From JADJOY01 sp046331705 [NCBI: bacterium] (GTDB taxonomy: Bacteria; JADJOY01): 64,000 nucleotides of DNA. Location: positions 1 to 64,000 of the forward strand of contig JAXLQJ010000003.1 in assembly GCA_046331705.1 (NCBI GenBank), given 5' to 3'. Below, one piece after another: positions 9,793 through 18,035 of the stretch. The translations under genes and the position numbers were made by a program. The notes below the pieces were generated by a model that worked only from the letters and a program-made list of their open reading frames with translations, was not told the origin of the DNA and did no database searches. The stretch's first letter is position 1; every line of letters starts with the position of its first letter.

Positions 9793-10137
9793 CGCTCACC
9801 CGCGGGCACGAGCCCCTGGAACGTCTGGAGGGGATCGGCGGCGTTCTCGTCCGGTGCTCGGCGCTGGGCCAGCGCGACGGCGCGATTGGGCCACGGCCGC
9901 GACGCGCTCGGTCCGCCCGTCGACGGGGCTTTCGTTGTACGCTGCGCGAGCCGTCGGAAGCCGAGGAGCAAGCGGTCGCCGTGACTCGCTGCACGGCGTA
10001 CCGGCCCGCTGGGTCGTCCCTGCTCCCGAGCATTCGCAGCTCCACTCGACCATCGACGAATCGAGTCCGATCTCGGCCCGCAAGGCACGCGATAGGCTGA
10101 GCCTCGTTCACCTCAACCCCTGCAAGGAGTCAGCACC
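9793..10137. other. Intergenic region upstream of peroxiredoxin
   Basis: About 345 bases with no credible gene. A purine-rich ribosome site (AAGGAG) sits at its right end before the peroxiredoxin start. No clear operator or terminator was seen by eye. Confidence 0.5.
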
Positions 10138-10797
<660 letters not shown>

Positions 10798-10908
10798 AGC
10801 GCGCGGGCCGAGCGGGCCCGCGGCCGCGCCCTCACGCCGGTGATCGCTCGCGTGGGGGCCGACACCGTTCGATGATGACCCACCACGGCGCCGCACGGTT
10901 GCCGCATC

Positions 10909-10932
10909 GCCCCGGTCGATGGCGACCGGGGC
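10909..10932 (+). terminator. Hairpin terminator after peroxiredoxin gene
   Basis: Perfect inverted repeat GCCCCGGTCG / CGACCGGGGC around a 4-base ATGG loop, followed by GCTTTCGTCT. It lies about 110 bases beyond the peroxiredoxin stop. The T-run is weak, as is common in GC-rich genomes. Confidence 0.6.
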
Positions 10933-11014
10933 GCTTTCGTCTCCACGCGGCGCGCGATCGTGAGAGCATCCGCCTTCCCACGTCGACGGCGCCCACGTCG
11001 CGGAGGTTGGACCG

Positions 11015-12682
11015 ATGCTGACCGTTGACGACGTGCGCACCATCCCCCTCTTCGCCGCGCTCGGCGCGTCGGACCTCGAGCGCGTCGCCGAGATGGCTGC
11101 CGACGTCCGCCTCGTGGCCGGCGAGTTCGCCGTGCCGGAAGGCGGCGAGCGCGCGCTCTACGCGGTGCTGGCGGGAAAGATCGAGGTCGTGAAGCTCGTC
11201 GACGGCGTCGAGCGCACGCTCGGCTGGCGCACGCCGGGCGCCATCTTCGGCGAGGTGCCGCTCACCCTCGGCACGCCGTTCCCAGGCGGCTATCGGGCGT
11301 CGGAACCGTCCCGCGTGCTGCGACTCGACGTGAAGCAGTACTACGCGATCGTCGCCGCCGCACCGGAGATCTCGCTGCACGTGAGCGCGCTCGCCCGCGA
11401 GCGCATCGGCGGCCTCCAAGGCATCGCCGCCGAGGCGCCCAAACCGCGCGTGACGATCTTCGGCGACCGCTGGGATTCCGCGTGTGGCGAGATCCGGCGT
11501 TTTCTCACGCGCAACGAGATCACCTTCGAGTGGGTGGCGCCGGGCTCGCCGGACCAGCCGAAGCGATGGCCCGGGCCGCCGCCTGCGGCGGACGAGTGCC
11601 CGGTGCTGCGCCTGGCCGACGGAACGCGGATGAGCCGGCCGACCCCGCGCGAGGTCGCGGTGCGCCTCGGGCTCGCGACGCAACCCGCGCTCGCGGAATA
11701 CGACACCGCGATCATCGGCGGCGGCCCCGCGGGGCTGGCGGCCGCCGTGTACGGCGCGTCGGAGGGGCTGCGCACGATCGTCATCGAGCGCGAGGCGCCC
11801 GGCGGACAGGCCGGCACCTCGTCGCGCATCGAGAACTATCTCGGTTTCCCGAGCGGTGTCTCCGGCGACGAGCTCGCCAGCCGCGCGCTCCGCCAGGCGA
11901 GACGACTCGGCGCGGAGCTCCTCGTGACGCGCTCGGTGGCGCGCTTCGATCCCGAGGCGCGCACGCTCTACCTCGACGGCGACGACGCCCTCCGTGCGCG
12001 CACCGTGATCCTGGCGACCGGAGTCACGTGGCGTCGGCTCTCCATCGAGGGCATCGACCGGCTCCTCGGAAAAGGAGTGTCGTACGGCGCGGCACGCAGC
12101 GAGGCGAACGCGACCCACGGCCTCCACGTCCACCTCATCGGCGCCGGCAACTCCGCTGGGCAGGCGGCGATCCACTTCGCCAGCCACGCCCGCGAGGTGA
12201 CGCTCATCGTTCGCGGCGATTCGCTCACGAGATCGATGTCGCATTACCTGATCGAGCAGGTGCGGAAGAAGGCGAACATCTCGGTGCTGTTGAGCTCGGA
12301 GGTCCGAGCGGTGCACGGCGACACGCACGTGACCGCGATCGACGTCGTGGATCGCACGAGCAACGTCACGCGCCGACACGAGTGCGGCGGCCTCTACGTC
12401 TTCATCGGCGCCGAGGCCGAGACCGCTTGGCTCCCAGCGAGCATCGCGCGCGACCACCGCGGTTACGTCCTGACGGGGGACGACGTCGTCAAGGCGGGCC
12501 GGTGGTCGCACCATCGCGATCCCTACCTGCTCGAATCGAGCGTTCCGGGAGTGTTCGCGTGCGGCGACGTCCGCCTCAGCCCCGTCAAGCGCGTCGCAGC
12601 AGCCGTCGGCGAAGGCAGCATGGCGATCGCCTTCGTGCACCAGTTCCTGCAGCACGAGCCCCACCACCCGCAGGCGAGCTGA
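11015..12682 (+). CDS. CNB / glutaredoxin-like / thioredoxin-reductase-like fusion
   Basis: Three-part protein of 555 residues. Residues 1-130 are a cyclic-nucleotide-binding fold (LYAVLAGKIEVVK, IFGEVPLTLG). Residues 145-215 look like a glutaredoxin-type domain (RVTIFGDRWDSACGEIRRFL). From about 230 comes an FAD/NAD(P) reductase of the thioredoxin reductase type: IIGGGPAGLAAAVYGASEG, GGQAGTSSRIENYLGFP, ATGVTWRRL, HLIGAGNSAGQAA, GVFACGDVR. Where thioredoxin reductase has CxxC, this has SYGAARSEA, so dithiol chemistry is lost. Similar CNB fusions without CxxC are known and uncharacterised. A flavin oxidoreductase gated by a cyclic nucleotide is a reasonable inference. It follows the peroxiredoxin gene on the same strand. 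Confidence 0.88.
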   Translation: MLTVDDVRTIPLFAALGASDLERVAEMAADVRLVAGEFAVPEGGERALYAVLAGKIEVVKLVDGVERTLGWRTPGAIFGEVPLTLGTPFPGGYRASEPSRVLRLDVKQYYAIVAAAPEISLHVSALARERIGGLQGIAAEAPKPRVTIFGDRWDSACGEIRRFLTRNEITFEWVAPGSPDQPKRWPGPPPAADECPVLRLADGTRMSRPTPREVAVRLGLATQPALAEYDTAIIGGGPAGLAAAVYGASEGLRTIVIEREAPGGQAGTSSRIENYLGFPSGVSGDELASRALRQARRLGAELLVTRSVARFDPEARTLYLDGDDALRARTVILATGVTWRRLSIEGIDRLLGKGVSYGAARSEANATHGLHVHLIGAGNSAGQAAIHFASHAREVTLIVRGDSLTRSMSHYLIEQVRKKANISVLLSSEVRAVHGDTHVTAIDVVDRTSNVTRRHECGGLYVFIGAEAETAWLPASIARDHRGYVLTGDDVVKAGRWSHHRDPYLLESSVPGVFACGDVRLSPVKRVAAAVGEGSMAIAFVHQFLQHEPHHPQAS

Positions 12683-12888
12683 CGCCGCGCGCCACGCTGC
12701 GTGGGCGGTGCGGCGCCCGCCACTTCCGCGAGCCCGCGACCCACGCCGTGGACGGTAGGCACGACTTGGCGCACGAATCCTCCCAGGGCGCGCCCGAAGG
12801 CGCTCGCGCGCGATGGATCGGGGTTCTCCGGCGCGCCGAATTGTGGAAGGGTTCGGCCCTCGTCCTCGCACCCTTCCGGAGGTCCACC

Positions 12889-14331
12889 ATGCCGTTGCCC
12901 CGCGCCGGTCGTCCCAAGGCAGAGCTGCTCGCCGAGCTGCGCGCGTTCAAGGCGCGCGACGTGCCGTGGGAAGAAGGCCGCGTGATGACGTCGATCTTCC
13001 TCGCCACGCGTGAAGGTCGCGAGGTGGCGGAGGAGGCCTACACGCTCTACTTGTGGGAGAACGCCCTCGATCCGTCGGCGTTCGCGAGCCTGCCGCGGAT
13101 CGAGCGCGAGGTGGTGGCCATGGCGCGCGACCACGTGCGCGGCGGCGCGGACGTGGTCGGCTCGTTCACGTCCGGCGGCACCGAGAGCTGCATGCTGGCG
13201 GTGAAGACCGCGCGCGATTGGTGCCGCGCGCACCGGCCCAACGTGACGCGGCCAACGCTCGTGATCCCGGCCACCGCCCACCCCGCGTTCCACAAGGGCT
13301 GCCAGTACTTCGGCGTGGAGGCGGTGGTGACTCCGGTGGATCCGGTCAGCTTCCGCGCCGACGTGGGCGCGATGGCCGCCGCGATCACCGATCAGACGAT
13401 CCTGCTGGTGGGATCGGCGTGCTCGTTCCCGCACGGCGCCGTGGACGACATCCCGGCCATCGGCCGGCTGGCGCTGGAGCGGGAGCTGCTGTTTCACGTC
13501 GACGGCTGCATCGGCGGCTTCTTGCTGCCCTTCTGGCGCGAGATGGGCGCCGACGTGCCGGAGTTCGACTTCACGGTCCCCGGCGTCTCGAGCTTGTCGA
13601 TGGACTTTCACAAGTACGCGCTCTGCGCGAAGGGCGCATCCGTGGTGCTCTACCGCGACGCCGAGCTGCGGCGTCACCAGTTCTTCTGCTACTCGAACTG
13701 GCCCGGCTACGCCGTGGTGAACGCGACCATGCAGAGCTCGAAGTCGGGAGGGCCGCTGGCCTCGACGTGGGCCACGCTCCAGCACTTCGGCCACGACGGC
13801 TACCTGGCGATCGCTCGCAAGCTCGCGGAGGCGACCGCGCGTTGCCTCGAGATCGTCGCGGGAATCGAGGGATTGCGCGTCGTCGGCGAACCGGCGATCT
13901 CGCTCTTCGCCATCGGCGCCGACGGTGAGAGCGGAGCCGACGTGTTCGCTGTCGCCGATCGCATGGAAGCGCGCGGCTGGCACATGTACCCACAGCTCGG
14001 CCGCTTCGGTTCGCCGCCGACGCTGCACGTCACGATCCTGCCGTGGGTGGCGGAGCGCGTGGACGCGTGGGGCGACGATCTGCGTCAGGTCGTCGCGGAA
14101 GTGCGCGCCCAGCCCGCACCGACCGACGGCGGCGGGCTCGCGGCCATGGCGGCAGGTCTCGACCTCGCGGCGCTCGACGCGAAGCAGATCGAGGAGCTGA
14201 TGGCCTTCGCCGGCATCGATCCTCAGGCGCTCGGCGGCGAGCTGGCCGAGATCAACCACCTTCTCGACGCGCTGCCGCCGGCGGTCGCCGACGAGGTGTT
14301 TCGGGTCTTTCTCGACCGCCTCACCCGCTGA
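12889..14331 (+). CDS. PLP-dependent decarboxylase / sphingosine-phosphate-lyase-like
   Basis: PLP enzyme of 480 residues in the group II decarboxylase superfamily (glutamate decarboxylase, sphingosine-1-phosphate lyase). Key marks are GSFTSGGTESCMLAVKTAR, the cofactor Asp in LFHVDGCIGGF, and the Schiff-base Lys in SMDFHKYALCAKGAS. The order and spacing are closer to sphingosine-phosphate lyase than to GadB, and no membrane anchor is present. An extra C-terminal tail of about 80 residues has no clear match. ATG 12889 follows CCGGAGG. Substrate uncertain: phosphorylated long-chain base or an aromatic/acidic amino acid. It sits alone between the reductase fusion and a convergent amidohydrolase. 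Confidence 0.85.
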   Translation: MPLPRAGRPKAELLAELRAFKARDVPWEEGRVMTSIFLATREGREVAEEAYTLYLWENALDPSAFASLPRIEREVVAMARDHVRGGADVVGSFTSGGTESCMLAVKTARDWCRAHRPNVTRPTLVIPATAHPAFHKGCQYFGVEAVVTPVDPVSFRADVGAMAAAITDQTILLVGSACSFPHGAVDDIPAIGRLALERELLFHVDGCIGGFLLPFWREMGADVPEFDFTVPGVSSLSMDFHKYALCAKGASVVLYRDAELRRHQFFCYSNWPGYAVVNATMQSSKSGGPLASTWATLQHFGHDGYLAIARKLAEATARCLEIVAGIEGLRVVGEPAISLFAIGADGESGADVFAVADRMEARGWHMYPQLGRFGSPPTLHVTILPWVAERVDAWGDDLRQVVAEVRAQPAPTDGGGLAAMAAGLDLAALDAKQIEELMAFAGIDPQALGGELAEINHLLDALPPAVADEVFRVFLDRLTR

Positions 14332-14398
14332 CGGCCCGCGCGCGGGATCGCGCGGGGCGCTGCGCCCGCGGCGCACCCGCGCTTGCCGCGGACCCCGC

Positions 14399-16729
14399 TC
14401 AGCCGGCGAGCGCCGCGGCCCGCGCTTCCGCCCGCTCCCACATGCGCAGGTAGCCCTCCGCCGAGCGGAAGAGCGGTTCCAGGTCGGCATCCGAGAAGCC
14501 GATGCCGCGCGCGTCCTGGATGAGCTCCGGCAAGAGCCCGATGTGGATCATCCCCTCCGTCGCGAAGTCCACCACTCGGTTGCCGAGGTGCGGCAGCTCG
14601 AACTCGACGTCGTCGGCGTAGGAGCGAAAGGGATACGTGACCGGACTGTCCTGCCCAGGCGGACAGTCGTTGTCCGGACCGAAGCGCGGACGCGGCCCGC
14701 CCGCGAATCCGTTGAAGTCGAATCCAAAGCCCTGTGCCGGGTAGAGCCCGTGCGCCGCGATGCTCGCGATCCGCTCGCGGTAGTCGCGCGCCGGGTCGTC
14801 GCCGGGATTGCGGGTGTCCTGGCAGCGGCGGAGGCCCGTGATCGACACGCCGCCCAGCGTGTAGAGATCGCCGCGGTTGTCGCTGCCGTGGCTGCCCACG
14901 GCGGGATAGTCGTACTCGTGCAGGATCTCGTACGCGCGCTGATACGAGCGGCGCGGAAGGTGATCGACCTCGACCAGCATCCCTCGCCGCATCATCTCGC
15001 GGAGCAGCGTCTCGCCGAGCGGCTGGAGAGTCGCGTTCTGGCAATAGTTTCCCTCGAGCGGGCCAGCCAGCAGATCGGCAGCGTAGGGAAGGATCGTCCT
15101 GAGCGGCGTCTCGAAGATGGCGCCGGGCTCGATCACCGGCGGCGCCAGGTAGTCCTCGCGCGGGCGGTTGAGCCCGCCGAAGGTGACGCCGCCGTGATCG
15201 TAGAACGCGCCGTTGTCGGGGCAATCGACGTCCGTGTAGTTCGGGAAGCGGCCGGTGTTGGCGATGTTGCCGAGCTCGAGGAAACCGCGACTGCCGTCGC
15301 CGGGGCCGAAACCGTTGTCGAGCTTGTGCACCGGGAAGATCCCGCGGATGCCGAGCGCGTGGTAGTGGTCCAGCTTGGCGCGCACGGTGTCGGCGTCGCA
15401 AAGCGGAAACCCGGGTCGGGCGTCCAGGAAGCAGTCGAAGAGATTGGTGGTCTCGATGCCGAGGATCACCGCCAGCTTGCCGTCGCCGATCACGTGGCGG
15501 GCTTCGGCGGGCGACGTCACGATCCGGAACCAGCCCTTCCCCGGTCCGCCGGCGTGGGCGTCGATGTAGCGCTCCATCGCGTACGCGGCGTCGATCTCGC
15601 GATCGACCGACACCATCTCGTTGCACGAGAAGCGCGGCGTCTGGGCACCGATGGTGTTCATGAGCTCGCACAGCACCTCGTTGGTGGTCGCGTGCTGCAC
15701 CATGAGCCGAACGCCCCCGAGATACGCGCGCTCGAGCCAGCGGTGGTAGAGCGCTTGGTGCGTGGACGTCTTCCAGATCTTCGGCCAGTCGACGAACTCG
15801 GGGTAGCCCTCGGTGTGATGGTTGAACTCACCGATGCTGCCGGTGAGGACCGCGCGCGCGAGCTTCGCGTAGTCGATCTCGCCGCCGTCGTAGACGTAGG
15901 TGAGCACGTCCCGCTCCCCACCGGGGCCATGGAAGCGCTCGCAGCTCCCCAGCGCGTGCTCGACTCCCAGCGGATGGAAGGGCGCGCCGTGGAACACGCC
16001 GCCGGCGCCGAAGCCCAAGTTCGAGAACAGGTGCTCGTGCGCGTCCACGATGCCGTAGAGATCGCCGTCGTCGAAGTGGGTCTTGGATACGCCGCCCGTG
16101 GCGTCGAGGGTGAGCTCCTCGAACGGCGTGCAGCCGCTCACCTCCACGAACGCGACTTGCAGCGCCTGCGACGGCTCGGCGACGAGACCGCCCCGGCCGA
16201 GGTATTGCCCGGCGGCGACGTTGGTCAGCACGAAGCGCCGTGGCGCGCCCCGGACGAGCTCGGTTCGCCACAACGCCGGCGAGAGGTAACCGTCCTCGTT
16301 GCGCGTCACGTCGGACTCGAGCCAGGCGACCCGACCGAGGGTGCCGCCGTCGCTCGCGATCAAGTAGCGCTCGTCGACGTCGCGCAGCAGATACACGCCG
16401 AGATCGGCCGGCTCGGCGACGAAGCGCGCCGCTGCTGCCGCGTCGGCGGCCGCGAACGCGAAACCCGCTCCGTCGCCGGTCGCGGCCAGGAAACGATCGG
16501 CGGCTCCGCCGCCCCCCGCCGCGCCGAGCGCGTAGCAGCCGTTGGCGAGGGCGTAGACGGCGTCGCTTCGTCCATCGAGGCGGGGCGCGTCTCCACCTCC
16601 CCCGCAGCCCGCGAGCCCCGTGATCCAGACGGCACACGCGAACCGGCCGAGCGCAGCCAGCGCACCGTCGCGACTGCGGGTCGCGGCGTGTGCGCGCGAT
16701 CGCGCATCCTCGGCTTCCTCCCTTGGCAT
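14399..16729 (-). CDS. M19-like (membrane dipeptidase type) amidohydrolase lipoprotein
   Basis: Large lipoprotein of 776 residues (lipobox TGLAGC). Residues 50-200 form a beta-rich region without a name. A metal-dependent TIM barrel follows: IVDAHEHLF (HxH, near 230), VILGIETTNLF, LGIRGIFPVHKLDNGFG, LVEVDHLPRRSY, VGSHGSDNRGD. This pattern fits peptidase M19 / renal-dipeptidase-like amidohydrolases, which cleave dipeptides including D-residue or dehydro ones. It is about twice the usual size because of the N-terminal region and loop insertions. A GGAGGCGAGG site precedes ATG 16729. It would act at the outer membrane, perhaps on peptidoglycan or environmental peptides; that is inference. Confidence 0.75.
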   Translation of the reverse strand: MPREEAEDARSRAHAATRSRDGALAALGRFACAVWITGLAGCGGGGDAPRLDGRSDAVYALANGCYALGAAGGGGAADRFLAATGDGAGFAFAAADAAAAARFVAEPADLGVYLLRDVDERYLIASDGGTLGRVAWLESDVTRNEDGYLSPALWRTELVRGAPRRFVLTNVAAGQYLGRGGLVAEPSQALQVAFVEVSGCTPFEELTLDATGGVSKTHFDDGDLYGIVDAHEHLFSNLGFGAGGVFHGAPFHPLGVEHALGSCERFHGPGGERDVLTYVYDGGEIDYAKLARAVLTGSIGEFNHHTEGYPEFVDWPKIWKTSTHQALYHRWLERAYLGGVRLMVQHATTNEVLCELMNTIGAQTPRFSCNEMVSVDREIDAAYAMERYIDAHAGGPGKGWFRIVTSPAEARHVIGDGKLAVILGIETTNLFDCFLDARPGFPLCDADTVRAKLDHYHALGIRGIFPVHKLDNGFGPGDGSRGFLELGNIANTGRFPNYTDVDCPDNGAFYDHGGVTFGGLNRPREDYLAPPVIEPGAIFETPLRTILPYAADLLAGPLEGNYCQNATLQPLGETLLREMMRRGMLVEVDHLPRRSYQRAYEILHEYDYPAVGSHGSDNRGDLYTLGGVSITGLRRCQDTRNPGDDPARDYRERIASIAAHGLYPAQGFGFDFNGFAGGPRPRFGPDNDCPPGQDSPVTYPFRSYADDVEFELPHLGNRVVDFATEGMIHIGLLPELIQDARGIGFSDADLEPLFRSAEGYLRMWERAEARAAALAG

Positions 16730-16967
16730 CGTTCGCCTCGCCTCCCGGGTGCGCGCTCGGACGACGACGCGCTCACACCGCTCGTTGCCGGATCGGATCG
16801 GCGCAGATTCTCACTCGAGGTCGCGCGCCCGCAACCCGGCAACCGCGGCGGCGCTCGCGTCACGACGCGATCCGAACGCACACCGCTCACGCGGCGCGGA
16901 TCTGGCGCGCGCGCTCCGATGCGGGATAGAGTCCCGCATCCTGGTTTTTCCCGATGAGGCAACCCAC

Positions 16968-17966
16968 GTGAACCACGACCGCCGCATTCTCGACACCGGC
17001 GTGGCGCTGATCGCCGCGCTCGCTCTGCTCGCTCCCGTCGCCGCGCGTGCGGCGACCTACGGCTACCGCGACGAGGCCGGTCATTTCCACGTGGTCTCCG
17101 ACGAGCGCCAGATCCCGGAGCGCTACCGAGCCGGCGCCGTGCACGCCGACGAGCCCGCGCCCGCCAAGCGCGCCGCTGCTCCTGGCGCCCAGCAGGGCGC
17201 GAAGGACGTCGGTGGCCGCGCCGAAAGCACCCCCGCCGCATCGAACCCCGAGCCCGAAGGCTCCGGCGCGGGTGCGGCCGGTACCCAACCGGCAGCGCAG
17301 CCGATCGTGATCAACTCGACCGATACCTCGAGCCCGCACGTCGTGACCGAGGTCGTCTTCGAGGGATCCGTGCCCCAGAAGATGCTCGTCGACACCGGCG
17401 CGAGCATCACGACCATCTCGGTCGAGACCGCCCGGCGCCTCGGCTTCAGCGCGAGCCGGCCGCTCGCCTACGCGCTGATGAGCACCGCGTCCGGCGAGGC
17501 GCTGATGCCGATCACCCGCGTGAAGAGCGTCGACGCATCCGGTGCGCGGGTGCGCGACCTGGCGGTGGTCGTGAACCCCTACATGACGGGCGCGGGGCTT
17601 CTGGGCGTCGATTTCCTGGGTGAGTTCAACTACACGTTCGATTCCGGCACCCAGTCGCTCACCCTCTCGCCCCTCGACCCCAACCCACGGCCGGGTGTCT
17701 ACGGCGGTCATCCCGAGGCTTGGTGGAAGTCGCGTGCCGCGTCCCTGCGCGGACACCTCGCCAGCGCGCGCAAGGTTCGCGACTGGGTGGACGACGAGCT
17801 GAACGGCCGCAACTCGCACCTCAAGACCCTCATCCCTTCCTCGAGCCCCTGGTCGGCGCGCGACATCATCGCTTTCCACGACGGATCGGTGCGGTTCTGG
17901 GAGCAGGAGCTGCGGCGGCTGGAGGTGGCCGCGTCGAGCGCCGGCCTGCGCACCGGCCTTCGATGA
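16968..17966 (+). CDS. Periplasmic retropepsin-like aspartyl protease
   Basis: Secreted protein of 332 residues starting with GTG (GAGG eight bases upstream; no ATG fits the signal). The Sec signal ends near ARAA. Residues about 30-55 (YGYRDEAGHFHVVSDERQIP) resemble DUF4124, a short domain common in proteobacterial periplasmic proteins. A Pro/Ala linker leads to a clan AA protease core: KMLVDTGASITTIS with the catalytic Asp, then GLLGVDFLGEF, the second hallmark strand. A helical tail of about 80 residues follows. Like retroviral protease it would work as a dimer. Substrate unknown. It is divergent from the M19-like gene. Confidence 0.85.
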   Translation: MNHDRRILDTGVALIAALALLAPVAARAATYGYRDEAGHFHVVSDERQIPERYRAGAVHADEPAPAKRAAAPGAQQGAKDVGGRAESTPAASNPEPEGSGAGAAGTQPAAQPIVINSTDTSSPHVVTEVVFEGSVPQKMLVDTGASITTISVETARRLGFSASRPLAYALMSTASGEALMPITRVKSVDASGARVRDLAVVVNPYMTGAGLLGVDFLGEFNYTFDSGTQSLTLSPLDPNPRPGVYGGHPEAWWKSRAASLRGHLASARKVRDWVDDELNGRNSHLKTLIPSSSPWSARDIIAFHDGSVRFWEQELRRLEVAASSAGLRTGLR

Positions 17967-18035
17967 CGCACCCGTGATCTCGCCGCGCCGCCCATCGGCG
18001 TGAGCTGGCCGGGGAATGGAGCGAGACTCGCCGCC

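Noticed and set aside
10832-12871. Long minus-strand frame opposite the reductase fusion
   Set aside because: Arg-, Ala- and Gly-rich shadow of an unmistakable FAD protein on the other strand.
14543-16957. Plus-strand frame of about 800 residues opposite the amidohydrolase
   Set aside because: Val/Arg/Glu-rich shadow. The minus-strand protein has clear catalytic motifs and a lipobox.
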